A stretch of 64,000 nucleotides of DNA from Cryptomeria japonica (taxonomy: Eukaryota; Streptophyta; Pinopsida; Cupressales; Cupressaceae). The notes beneath the pieces were generated by a model. It ran no database searches, had not been told where the DNA came from, and saw nothing but the letters and a program-made list of their open reading frames with translations. Shown here piece by piece: positions 12,283 to 23,066 of the stretch. The DNA lies in the NCBI RefSeq assembly GCF_030272615.1, contig NC_081406.1, positions 141,144,361 to 141,208,360 on the forward strand, read 5' to 3'. The number at the start of each line of letters is the position of its first letter. Position 1 is the stretch's first letter. The translations under genes were made by a program, and so were the position numbers.

Positions 12283-13048
12283 TATCAAAGGAGATTCTAA
12301 ACCGGTAAGTACTCCTATGGTTACAACTAAGAAATTGAAAAGAAAAGATGTTTCTGCACTGGTAAATCCTACAAGATACAAATCTATGATGGGAAGTCTA
12401 CTTTATTTGACTCAGACTAGGCTTGACATTATGAATGTTGTTTGTATTGTTTCAAGATTTCATATTGATCCTAGAGAAAATCATGAGATTGAGGTGAAAA
12501 GGATTTTTAGATAATTGCAAAGTACATCAGAATATGGCTTGTGGTATCCTAAGCATGATAACTTTACTTTATGTGCATATACAAACACTAATTGGGCTGG
12601 AGATGTTGATGACCAGAAAAGCACTTCTAGTGGAGCTTTCTTTCTTGGAAAGAAGTTGGTTTCATGGATCAACAAGAAATAGTCATGTACTTCTTTATCT
12701 ACTATTGAAGCTAAATATTTTGTTGCTACTACTAACTGTACACAAGTTTTATGGATGAAGCAAATGTTGAAGGATATAAAGGTAGATTGTGATACACTGG
12801 TAGCTATTCACTGTGATAACTTTGTTGCTATTGATATATCAAAGAATCTGGTAATTTATTCTAAAACAAAGAACATATCTATCGAGTATAACTTTTTGAA
12901 GAAAAAGGTAAAAGCAAATGAAGTTAGACTGGTTTATGTCAACACTAAAGAGAAGATTTCAGATATTTTCACTAAACCTTTGCCCAAGGAATCATTTGAG
13001 TACTTGAGAAATAGATTGGGAGTTTCCGCCCCTCCAGTAGAGACTTGA
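12283..13048 (+). pseudogene. Distal RT and RNase H region of element A
   Basis: Starts at a deletion junction where integrase sequence passes directly into the post-catalytic RT segment (KPVSTPM at about 12300), so the YVDD-bearing RT core is missing. RNase H remnants follow, including NWAGDVDDQKST, DIFTKPLPK and YLRNRLGV, the usual Copia C-terminus. Stops and a frame change occur at 12514 and 12680. Confidence 0.8.
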
Positions 13049-13193
13049 TTGATGCGGTTTGTAAACAGTTTGACATGCATTATCAGTGATACTATTCATT
13101 CTGGCACTGATGTGGGATACTACTGCTCAAGGGGAGTAGTCAGCTTTGTGATTCAATGGTTTATGTTTTTGGTTTGATATCTTTTTTTGATTT

Positions 13194-13426
13194 ATGGCAT
13201 TGATGTCAAAGGGGGAGAGGTATTGATGTGAAAAATACAAGAAAGAAAAACAAAAACTCAAAGGGGGAGAGATATGAATAAGAAAAGTAAAGGGAGAGAT
13301 ATTGACATTTAGGAGTTGTATGCAGGAGATTGTTGGTTGTCTTCCATTGGGGGAGACTTGTTTGGAATTTCTTGGTACTTATATGTTTTTCACATCTAGT
13401 GTTGCCATCAATCATAAAGGGGGAGA
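13194..13426 (+). promoter_or_regulatory. Paired polypurine tracts of element A
   Basis: Upstream box at 13194-13218 (ATGGCATTGATGTC plus AAAGGGGGAGA) and downstream box at 13402-13426 (TTGCCATCAATCAT plus AAAGGGGGAGA) abutting the 3' LTR. Several extra GGGGGAG runs lie between them. Confidence 0.75.
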
Positions 13427-13427
13427 T

Positions 13428-14635
13428 TGTTGGCCATTTGGTGAAATAGATTATGTGTTGCATTGATATTTTATCATTAATGTCAACACTAGTTGTTTGG
13501 ATGCTTTATCGGCACCCTTCTAGTCCCAGTAGCCTGAGTGGTTTCTGGTTGATTTGGATCCAGCATGATCCAGTAGGCTCCAGTATAGTTTGGTGATGGA
13601 ATTGTCTTGTTCATGATACTCATGCTCATATTTGGTCAGTTGTTTTTGTTATGGTGATCGAATGTTATCCTACTTTCCTAGAAGCTTAGTTTTTGGTTCT
13701 GGTGAGGGTTTCATCGGTAGAGCTTTTGATGAAGATCTTTGATGAAATGTATAAGTGGTGTTGCTGCAGCTTCTGGTGGAGTTTCAAGATGTTGTTGGTG
13801 ATCATGTTCAAGACTTGGTGGATGGAGATCATTGTTGTAGTGTGTGGACCTATACTGGGTCCCGATTGATCTTGGTTATGGACCGACTTTAATGTAACAT
13901 GTGGATTGGACCTCTCAATGTATTTTCAGGATGTCTTATGTGTTGGATATTATTTGTTTGGCCTAAGGACGACATAGTTTGTAATTATGTAATTGGTTTA
14001 TTATTTGGTGGTCGACCTAATTTTTTATGGTCGTTGGTTTGTATATATAGATGTAAGATCTCATTGTAGATCATCATGGTCATGGTTAGAGGTCATGGTC
14101 AAGGAATGTAATGTGCGAATAATGTAATATCATTTAGGAAGAGGAGTTGGTTGATCATTGGAGATCAAATTGGGTTTATGTAATAGGATTTAGTCCTCCA
14201 GTATTGAGCTAAACCGAAACTGTACTCAGGCATAGGAGATGTTATCTTTTGTAGTTCAACACTTCTCTGAATTGTAGTCTGAATTTCTATGTAGTCAATG
14301 AGGCTCCTTTTGTGATGAGCAATATGCTCTAGGCTGTTGGCCTTCTTACAAGTGCAGGCCCCTCAATTGTAATTCACATACTTACTGTGGAAGTATTATC
14401 TGACTGTGGGTAGGCTTCTCACCATGGTTTTCCACGTATAAATGTTGGTGTCATGTGGATGTCTTTTAATATGTGATTATTGTTTATGCTTAATTGGTTT
14501 AACTATTAATCTGATATTAATGTTTTGGGTTCTAGTATTAAAGTTTATATTGCTAATAGTTTTGGTAATATGTGACAACTGATTTACCCCCCCCCCCACT
14601 CTCAGTTGTCTTCCATTTATTTGAAGTGTGTAACA
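13428..14635 (+). repeat. 3' LTR of element A
   Basis: TGTTGGCCATTTGG to GTGTAACA, 1208 bp. Same family as the 5' LTR and as A2 and I. It holds the pyrimidine run near 14587. Directly followed by the target duplication AAAAG. Confidence 0.92.
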
Positions 14636-14640
14636 AAAAG

Positions 14641-14840
14641 ATCATTGAATCTTAATGAAAAATCAATTTTAGGAAGAAGGTCCTTTGGAAGAGGTGTGTC
14701 TAAAGTTAAAATGGGTTGCAAGATAAGTATTTAAGCACCACCACTAATTTTTCCATTCTCCAAATACTCATCAAAAGGTTGTATGTAACATGTACCTAGC
14801 CGCTCTACTTCTTGAATTAAGAATTGAAGAAAAGATCCCA
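14641..14840 (-). pseudogene. TPS exon 9, 5' piece
   Basis: Encodes a GSFLQFLIQEVE-like start, FDEYLENGKISGG, then LQPILTLDTPLP and FNDL. An in-frame TAA is at 14731-14733. The FNDL stretch is the place where the second metal-binding (NSE/DTE-like) region starts in class I synthases. With the 48 bp at 7989-8036 the exon is about 248 bp, a common size for this TPS exon. Confidence 0.87.
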
Positions 14841-15055
14841 CTACATTACATATTCACCATTTTAGAATACCCTTTTTTCTCTCTTAGAAACAATAAATAT
14901 TTAGTATATCTATTAAAAGATAATACATCAACTAGATAGATGCTTTAGGTTTATATATGTGCATATATTTTAAAAAAATATAATAAAGAAACATATGCTA
15001 CTTAATAATATTTATAAAATATGTATATACTAGAGCTTTAATTGTAAATACTTAC

Positions 15056-15193
15056 AACATTTCTAGCATAATCAGGTGTGTCTCGTCCTTGGGTTTTAAG
15101 ATTCTCTTGTGTTATTTCATTCATCATTTCTTAAAATATGATAAACACAACTTTCATATATTTAGGAAGGTAGTCTACAACAAATCTTAGATC
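15056..15193 (-). pseudogene. TPS exon 8 remnant
   Basis: 138 bp between a TTAGATAG acceptor and a GTAAGT donor. Encodes DLRFVVDYLPKYMK and EMMNEITQEN, matching the helix that follows the DDxxD exon in terpene synthases. One in-frame stop (TTTTAAG context) interrupts it. Confidence 0.87.
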
Positions 15194-15268
15194 CTATCTA
15201 ACCAAAAATTAGAATATAAAAAAGTATTGTCAAAAAATAATATTTTGTACTAAAATATCTCAATATAA

Positions 15269-16452
15269 CTATCATGAGTGTGAAGTAGAGTACTTGCAAC
15301 TGCAACACAAACACTCAATAGATCATTACATGCATGGTTATCAAATTCAAATCAAATGAAAGATAAACCATGGAAAAATGACCTATCGCCTCCTAAGAGA
15401 TGTGAGTGTGGATTTTTTCTCAGATCTAGATGAGAAATCCTAGTGACTTGACTACACCAAGATAGAGGATTTAAAATGATATGATGTGTGAGCTAGATGA
15501 ATGCATGATTAAGATAGATTGATCCAAGAAGATAATTATTCTAATGATATGCATGATTATGCTAAATCATAGATACAATTAAGCTAGATGAGACATTGAT
15601 TATGCTATATCATTAAGCAATTATACTAGAAGATGATCAAATTAAGCTAGATCTAAGATGCAATAAATGATAACAATGCCAAACTAGAATTATAGAAATG
15701 ATATGCCTATAATAACAATTCTTGAGATGGGATATGCCTATAATAAAAATGCTTGAGATCAGATCTTTTGTGCTTCAAGATGGGGGATATTCATAGGATT
15801 TCCAAGGCCAGGGGTGAGGTGGTAGGAATCAACAGTCAAGTTTGAATCTGAAGATATCAATGGTCAAATTGGAGGAGGTTGGAGAAGAGGTTGGAGGGAG
15901 GGACACTTGTCATCTCTATGGTGACAAGTGTCAAGGAATCTTTCTCACAAGAGGGCAAGTGTCCAAGGGAGGAGACATGTGGCATAAGTGCCATGTGTCT
16001 CAAGGGGAGAATATCCAACACATAGGAAGTTAGGATAAGGAGGTTAGGATGTGCAAGAGGATGGGGTTAGTTAAACCCAATATTAGATGGAATGGGTTAG
16101 GTTAGGGGTTGGTTAGGTTAGGTGGTTAGAGGTTAGGAGGCATGTGGGGAATTTGAATTTAAAAATTCAAATAATAGGAAAAGGCTAATTAACTTTCAAA
16201 AAACTTGTAAATTGTTTTGTTTTAATTAATTAGTGGATTAGAAGAATGAATTAAATGGGGGGAGGATTAATTAATTAATCAAAGGGGACAATTGAAATTA
16301 AATTATTAAATAAATCCTTACATTTATTAATAAGCAGGTGAATGGGGGAATTTGAAAAAATTGCTAATGAATTCAATTAAATTGAGAAGGGGTATTAATT
16401 AAATAATTTATTCTTTAATTAATTATCTTCAGACCATTTTTAGGTGTATACA
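15269..16452 (-). mobile_element. J: probable solo LTR in a TPS intron
   Basis: An unusually large intron holds a 1184-bp block flanked by ATAAC on both sides (15264-15268 and 16453-16457). Read on the minus strand it begins TGTATACACC; the other end reads TATCATGAG where TG is expected, so one terminal base appears mutated. It holds AT-rich tracts and repeated GGTTAGG motifs and no coding region. The boundaries rest on the duplication alone. Confidence 0.6.
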
Positions 16453-16502
16453 ATAACTATTTCATTTAATTTTGTATGAGGTGCTCAAATTTATATTTTT
16501 AC

Positions 16503-16719
16503 CTTTTAATGGAATTCGTGAAGAGTTTGAGTTCATCCAATGTGCCATATGTGCCATATATATCATCAATAATTGTTGCAAGAGAAGAAATTTTAGCAAA
16601 TCCAATTCTAAAAGAAGAATCCTTTTGGTTCTACACTCCCTCCTGCTACCCAAAAATAAAATTCCACATATCGATTGCAAGCAAATGTTAGTTGGCAAAC
16701 ACCTGACTTCATCCACCAC
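16503..16719 (-). pseudogene. TPS exon 7 with the aspartate-rich motif
   Basis: Begins with WWMKSG, continues with VEFYFWVAGG and then, after a one-base frameshift near a run of A and [20 protein letters not shown] and LDELKLF, ending at donor GTAAAA. This is the catalytic exon of class I terpene synthases. The DDxxD metal-binding motif reads DDIYG: the last aspartate is replaced. 217 bp, close to the usual 219. Confidence 0.9.
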
Positions 16720-16848
16720 TTGAACAAACATGCAAATAAAATGTAACATTCTCACAACTTATCTCCTAGACTATATTTTAATACTTGTAACTTTTCATTT
16801 GTGATTATTTGTGTGTATCAATAAAAATTTCAATCTCAAGTAGTTTAC

Positions 16849-16951
16849 GAACATTGAAAGTACTTAAAGTTCTTGTTGTTGCATAGACTACACCATATTG
16901 AAGTCTAAATTTGCTAGATCTAAAATCTTCTTGTTACTCTCACATGTCATC
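16849..16951 (-). pseudogene. TPS exon 6 remnant
   Basis: Acceptor ATATAG, then SNKKILDLANLDFNMV and SMQQQEL. This matches the conserved KxILELAKLDFN segment that precedes the WW exon. Two in-frame stops (TAG and TAA). The 3' boundary is approximate. Confidence 0.8.
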
Positions 16952-17035
16952 CTATATATGAAGACAATCTCTTAGATAATAATTTCCTTTATTTGATATT
17001 TAAAAAATTAAAATATAATGATAATGAATTTTTAC

Positions 17036-17044
17036 CTAGATATC
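17036..17044 (-). pseudogene. TPS exon 5, last nine bases
   Basis: The end of exon 5 before donor GTAAAA lies here. The rest is at 55836-55939. Element G separates the two, inserted at an ATATC/AAATC target pair. Confidence 0.7.
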
Positions 17045-17816
17045 TGGTGCAGTCATCAGTTAGGAGGGACCTCAAAGAGATCAATCCAGACCGGTCAGCA
17101 AGAGTAAACACAACATAAACAAAAGGATATGATGAAGGAAATGCAGAATAGAATTAATTATATCATGGAAACTGAATACAATCAATTGGTAATATCCAAA
17201 TTACAGAAACTGGCTCACTGGCCTACTACAACATACTCAATTATAGAATAGGTCACAACCAGGACCTCAAATCTAAAGATCTATCCTCTATGTTCTGTCT
17301 AACTCCTTCGATTAAATTATAATGTTAAATTACAATGATTTATATGATCCAAGGGGATCTGGTCAACCCAAAAGGGATCAAATACCGAAGAATAAGACTT
17401 AACGTGTAAAAACAACAAGGTCAGCCTTCGCCAAAGAAAATCCTCCATAAAATCCAAAGGATGAAGTGTAGATCAAAGGGAAGGTTGATCACATGCTAAG
17501 GAACATCGAAATCAATGCTCAAGGCTCTGCAAGCTATGTAAGGGATCTGGTAGATCACCAATGCAAATAGGTCTAGGCAACTGGTACTAGAAAACTATCT
17601 CGAAAACCGGTAGTGATAACTTACCAGAAAATGATCCAAATGCTCTGCAATTTGGGAATAAGGAAGATGATAAAGTCTTCAAGAAAAATCCAACTCCACA
17701 AGATCTGGTGAGCCAATGCAAGTAAAATGCAGAATGAAATGCTAAAATTGTAAAATAGAAAGGAAATATTTTTGGTTGATGCAAGATTGCCAAGAACTGG
17801 GGATGCTCCTACATCA
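17045..17816 (-). repeat. 3' LTR of element G
   Basis: Collinear with 55057-55830. Reads TGGTGCAG at its left end and CTACATCA at its right end in plus orientation. The minus-strand start is TGATGTAGGA. Confidence 0.88.
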
Positions 17817-17849
17817 GACATCCAGGGTTATTGAAAAAGTGAGTCTCTC

Positions 17850-18129
17850 ACTTTACTGGGGTCAAAGGAAAACCAAGGCAATCTACCTCTTCTTAAGAAA
17901 TCCAAGATGGGTCTTCAACTAGTTTGCCCTTCCCCCTTACTAGATACTTCTTATACTGACTGCTCTGGGTACTACGCCCAATCCTGATGTCCAAAATATC
18001 TTCAATCTAATCCGGTTCCTTCTCGGGCAACTGTTTCTCCAAGTCTGCAATACTGTCCTCACTAAATTCTAGTTCATGATACCGATGTGAATTTGCAATG
18101 TTGAATATAGGTGAAATACTTAGACTATC
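17850..18129 (-). pseudogene. Integrase C-terminus and chromodomain-like region of G
   Basis: On the minus strand: SISPIFNIANSHRYHE, then IEDILDIRIGRST, QYKKYLVRGKGK and DPSWIS. This is the layout of the chromodomain at the end of chromovirus integrases, where a tryptophan is usual in LVRWKG and is glycine here. Chromodomains bind modified histone tails and steer integration. In-frame stops present. The upstream part of integrase is at 29928-31103, beyond insertion F. Confidence 0.75.
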
Positions 18130-18899
18130 TGTCATGCCCAAACTTTAGGGAAAAAAAGGAACAACATTTTTTTTTTAAACAACCTAAAATACTAATTACT
18201 CAAAAAATAAAGATGAGATAAATAAATTTATCTAAGCTAAAGGTTAACTTATGCATAAATATTTGGGTTCCTAAAGTTAATTTAATTAACTCCACAATTA
18301 TAATGTTACAATTAAAACTAGACTAATTATACCCCAAAGGGTCGTCACAACTAAATTTATTAACTTAATTAATTTACTTAATTTTCACCAATTAAATTCT
18401 CCAATAACTAATCAAGAGATATTAATTATCTCGTATAGTATTTAATTGCTCTAGGACTAATTAAAATCACGTTAACACGTGTTTTATTGAAATTAAAAAT
18501 AATTAATTAAGCAATAGTAATAACGTAAATCAAATATAATAGTAATCTAGTCAATAATCTCATTTTATTGACGAAATAAATTTCCCCATCGTTAAATATT
18601 AAATATTTAATATTTGTCATTAAACTGCCTCCTTAACATTTAAATAATCAAATATTTATTATTCGACATTTAAAATGCCTCCTTTACTTAAATTTGATCA
18701 TTAAACTAAATAAAATCCCCATTAAAACCATCTTCACTAAATCTACCCAATATGAGTATAAAATTACTAAATAAATAATTAATCCAAATTTTAATTATAA
18801 TTCCTAAAGAGTCAACCAAATTATTATTTTTTTTGATCAGTGAGTCAACCAAATTAATTAATATCCTATACAAATGGGAATTCCCCATTTCAAATTTTA

Positions 18900-19135
18900 A
18901 AAGAGATTTCCCTTCTCTTTTATTTTATTTCATTTATTAATATCTCTTATGCTAACCCTAGCTAGGGTTTTATTTTAAAATCCTTATTGACTCTTTTTCT
19001 TTTGTATTATTTTTTTTATTTACCCTAACCCAAAATAGGGTTAGGTTTTTATGTTTTCTAACCTAATCTTTTTCTTTTTCTTTCTATTTGGTTTGAACCT
19101 AACCTAAATTTGGGTTAGGGTTTCTTTTTTTTGTG
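18900..19135. repeat. Repeated (A/T)CCCTAACC-type motifs in F
   Basis: Several CTAACCCTA / GGGTTAGGGT motifs on both strands within low-complexity T-rich DNA. Telomere-like in wording but interspersed and inverted, so not a telomere array. Confidence 0.5.
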
Positions 19136-19139
19136 TGTT

Positions 19140-19605
19140 TTAAAAAGTGTGTGTGTGCAGGTGGCGGCCATGATGGCTATGCAAGGCGACATCGACCTCA
19201 TGCAGAAAGGTTGATGGCATTTCATGGCCGTGCATGTTTTGGAGTGGGATTTTTTGGAGGGGTTGGGCACTTGTGGGTGCCAGTCCATAGGATGGCCGAG
19301 GTCATGCCTGTGGGTCACGACCCACAGTGGCAGTCGAGGCTGCCACTGTGAGTCACAGCCCACAGTGTGACCACGGTCGCCTGTGGGTCATGGCCCACAG
19401 TGGCGGCCAAGCCACCCCTGTGGGTCGCGACCCACAGTGCAGCTGAGACCCCATTGTGTGGTCGCACCCACAATGTCACCGGCACCCGGTCTGCCCTTGG
19501 CCCAAGTCACCACTGTGGGCCATGACCCACAGTGCAACTGAGACCCCACTGTGGGCTCGCACCCATAGTGCCGCCAGCACCGGGTTTGCCCTTGGCCCCC
19601 AAATT
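19140..19605. repeat. GC-rich block of phased palindromes in F
   Basis: Copies of a 20-bp palindrome of the form CTGTGGGTC..GACCCACAG start at 19308, 19346, 19381, 19418 and 19513. The copy at 19418-19437 is perfectly self-complementary. The first four are spaced 35-38 bp apart. The segment from about 19420 to 19514 is repeated once more at 19515-19600 as a tandem unit of about 95 bp. GC content is far above the surroundings. No convincing coding frame. Confidence 0.8.
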
Positions 19606-19819
19606 AAAAAAAATGTAGGGGTTACTTAAATTCTTTTTTTTAATATATTTTTTTTTGCAATGCTTAAAATATTTTTATCGATATGCATGATAATATATAT
19701 TTTAATATATATGTATATTTATATATGTTAATATATATATTAATATATACATGAATTTTGAAAGCAGAGTATTTCAAGGTTAAAATATGGTATAATCAGA
19801 ATACTAAGGTAATAAACCT

Positions 19820-20290
19820 CAAAATATGAATGCCCTGGTTGATTGTCTAGACAAGAACAAGCATAACAAAGAGATGGTGAACATTGATAAGTTGTCAGCC
19901 ACTAGTTCTACTCCTCAATCCTCCAGATGAAGAACTAGGCAGACTGAGAGTGATCTGGAGATGAAGACTAAAGACACCCATCCGAAGCAGGATAACAAAG
20001 ACTCGAGAGAAGCTGCTAAGGCTATGATGATGCTGGTTAAGGACACGGAAGAGTCTATAAAGTTTTTTATCTAATATGTAATCTGGTCTTTAGTTGCCAG
20101 TCTCTTGCTAGCTTTTTGTTGTCCTTTTCCTTAGCTGTTGTTTTCTCTGGTGGTCTTTTGCAGCTTTTCTTTCTATGTCTTGTTCTCTCTAGTTTCTTTC
20201 ATGCTTATCTTCTCGTTATGTAAGCGGGTTTCAGTTCCCTTAAAACCTGATTTTCCTTAATCAAAAACATTTCTTTTTATTTCTAGTTTA
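19820..20290 (+). other. Possible non-LTR retrotransposon or gene 3' fragment in F
   Basis: A charged stretch translatable from about 19828 (DKNKHNKEM..., then a stop) is followed by a T- and C-rich segment with GTAAGCGGGTTTCAG. This resembles a 3' end of a transcript or LINE tail, but I see no RT domain, poly(A) tail or target duplication. Weak call. Confidence 0.2.
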
Positions 20291-21478
20291 ATCTTCATTT
20301 ATTAAATATATATATTTTAACATAAATGCAACATATGTATTATTCATTTTTTTTTCTAAAGAATAAATACAACAATTTAGATGTAAGGTTTAAAACATTA
20401 GGCATAAAATTATATATATATATATATATTTCTTTGTTTAAATCTATTTCTTTTCAAAGTATTATAGTAGGATATTTTTAAATAACAGAATAGAATAAAT
20501 TTGTTTCCCATCAATACATGTAGCTAACTTTTGATTTAAATAACCATAACTAGATTTATTTACTTCCTACTATACATGCTTTTTTAGATTAGGAAAAATA
20601 TGACAGTAATAGAATTTATTTACAGCTGTAACTATCTTTATCTAATTTTCTTTCTTTTTTTTATCAATAACAGCAAGATGCAAAGCATATTAATATTAAC
20701 TTTAAAATGTTTATTTATTTTTCCTTTGTGTTTGAACTATAGACTTAAGCAAATATTTCCTTTCAATTTAAAAGTGACTACTCTACTAACATTTAACCTT
20801 TTTTGCATTTCTTTTTCAATAGCAATAAGGAGATAATACAAATTTTATTTCTAATCTATTTCAAGAAGTAAATATCAATAAAGAATAACTCAAATATCTA
20901 TAGGGAAATAACTCAAATAACTCAAATTTACAAAACAACATACATGAGGAAGTATTCAACCAGCCTTAAAACTGCCAATGGGTGAATAAACGTTTGTAGG
21001 AGAGCTGCCCAAATCCACTATCTTTTCCTTCACAAGACTTAGCCAAAACTTCCCAATCCAAAAAACCAATTTCTCAAGAATCTATGTCTCCAAAAATGGA
21101 GAGTGGGTGATAAAACTTCTCCCTCCCAAACCATTCCCTAAGAAGACACTCCTCACTCTTTCCAATCCTCTTGGGAAGGGTGAGGAATGTTCATAGGTTG
21201 GTCTACCCAATACCTTACAAGCTCTCTAGCCAAGGCATCTCAAAAAGGTAAAAGAAATGGGGAAGAGTAATATCACTCACGAGGAAGGTTATCTAACCTA
21301 GGTAAGATCCTCAAAAGTTGAAATTCGGCCATCTTGAAAAACTCAACTTTTTGGGTGACTAAACGGTCCCTAGGGAGTGGACACATGGATAAAATTGGCC
21401 TTCATCCATAGGTACATCATATGCCCCATTAAAAACGCCCCTAACTTGACCTTAGAAGTTAGTTTAACCCTCTAGAAA
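20291..21478. other. Remainder of F before element D
   Basis: AT-rich, with a TA dinucleotide run at 20405-20430. I recognise no gene. AGAAA at 21474-21478 is the target duplication of element D. Confidence 0.5.
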
Positions 21479-21506
21479 TGTTGGCATTATAACAGACAAG
21501 GGAGAT

Positions 21507-23001
21507 TGTTGGCATTCCAATTACAATAAGAGATTGTTGGTATTTCAATAAGGATATTGAGAAGGTTGTTGATGACTATGGATATAACTGATTAAGGATG
21601 TTCACTATCTTAACATTATTATTTTGTCATTGATGTCAAGAAATTGATTTTCTAATTCAGTATAATGTTGCCATATCTTAAGAAGTATGTTTTGAAAAGA
21701 GTTAAGATGTCAGTAAAAGACACAAAAAGTATTTAATGAATAAGGGGAAGAATAAGTTATTCAATGGGCAACTATTATTGAGCTAGACAATGATGAGATC
21801 ATGATGTTTAGATTGTTTTGATATCCTACATATGCTATTATTTGTAAGGTTAATACTATACTATGTTACCAAGCAAAGAACCTAGTCGGTAAACCCTAAG
21901 GAACCTAGTCGGTAAACCCTAAGGTTATCGCTATCAGTTAATGAAGGCAGAATGAGTATTCATCGAGTTCCAACCGAGTAATAACAAAATGCATTGAATG
22001 TATAAAAGTATTATTTAATGAAGGAAGCTGATGAGTTGGAGTTGATTAAATGATTGGTAAGTCGTGCATGAAATTTGTTAAAGAATCTATGGCAATGAAA
22101 GATCAGCAGGAAGATCTACAACTCAGATTGAACCGCAATACCTTAGCACAAGTTCCAAGAAATGTATGCAAGTTCCAAGGTGAGGTAAAATGTTTTCACA
22201 TTGAAGGGTACATTGAACCTAGTCGAGTTTGAAGATCTGATGGCTATGATTGATCATGGGAAATGTGATCAAGGAGATTAAGTGGTTGGCAAATTGTTTA
22301 TAAATAAAGAACTATTGATAAACAATGTATGCGGGCAAGTGTAAGCACAGGAATGCTACATAGTGATTACCGAGCATAGAAGCTTGAAGATCTGTTTTGA
22401 TAACAGAGTATAGAGCCCAGTAGAGGGACAAGATAAGTCCTATGACTAGGATTGTATTGAGCAAATAAGAATCTGCTTTAGCATTTTAGATGTGAAGTTG
22501 CAGATATATTTTATTACTGTTATTTTGTGAAGTGATAGAAAATCTGTTAACCGAGTGGACTTAACAGTCTTATTTGTAAAACCCTCTAGCAAGGTGACAT
22601 TCAGATTGAGTGTTTGAAATCCTTTAACAAGGTCACCTCTAACAAGGTGAAGATCCTAACAGATCTGAGAGAAATCCCTTAACTGGGTCACATCTAGCAA
22701 TGTGTTTGTAATCTTTAACAGGATTTTCTTTTAACTGACCATACTCTAGAAGAGTATATTTCTTAGTGTGTCTAAAATCCCACAGTGGTTTTTCCCTATT
22801 TGGGTTTCCATGTTAAATCTGGTGTTATATGTTGTGTGATCTTATCTGTTTATGAGTCTGCATGCTTTACAGTTTTTTGATAAGTTTACCGAGATTGAAT
22901 CTGTTGTTTTTATGGAAGATTAAGCTTGTATGATTCACCCCCCCCCCTCTCATCTTGTTAGCTTGGCATCTATACTAAACATATTAGTATCAGAACTATC
23001 A
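21507..23001 (+). repeat. 5' LTR of element D
   Basis: TGTTGGCATTCC to ACTATCA, 1495 bp, collinear with 27617-29127. A 23/24-bp segment containing ACCTAGTCGGTAAACC is present twice at about 21886-21930. Bases 21479-21506 precede it and are not in the 3' LTR; they hold ACAAGGGAGAT, similar to a polypurine tract. Confidence 0.9.
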
Positions 23002-23003
23002 AT

Positions 23004-23015
23004 TGGTATTAGAGC
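23004..23015 (+). promoter_or_regulatory. Primer binding site of element D
   Basis: TGGTATTAGAGC, one base different from the initiator Met-tRNA complement. Element C has the same variant. Confidence 0.85.
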
Positions 23016-23066
23016 TTTGGACTCTAGGAGGAAAAGTTTAAAAGTACTTGAGGCAAAGATCCAAAG

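Larger units (their letters stand above)
8037..14635 (+). mobile_element. Element A: Copia (Sirevirus-like) LTR retrotransposon, internally deleted
   Basis: Flanked by a perfect 5-bp target duplication AAAAG (8032-8036 and 14636-14640). LTRs of about 1.2 kb, a Met-initiator-type primer site, decayed gag, protease and integrase regions, an internal deletion removing most of RT, then RNase H and polypurine tracts. The 5' LTR itself holds a family-C solo LTR. Inserted in exon 9 of the TPS pseudogene, opposite to the gene's strand. Confidence 0.92.

Noticed and set aside
18950-19120. CCCTAA/TTAGGG-like motifs suggesting telomeric repeat
   Set aside because: Only a few interspersed copies on both strands within an LTR-like unit; no array.
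19133-19363. Overlapping ORFs on both strands in the GC-rich island
   Set aside because: Open on both strands because of repeated palindromes; composition-driven, no domain.
21880-21935. Short direct repeat that could suggest a CRISPR-like array
   Set aside because: Only two units without spacers, in the LTR of a plant retrotransposon.
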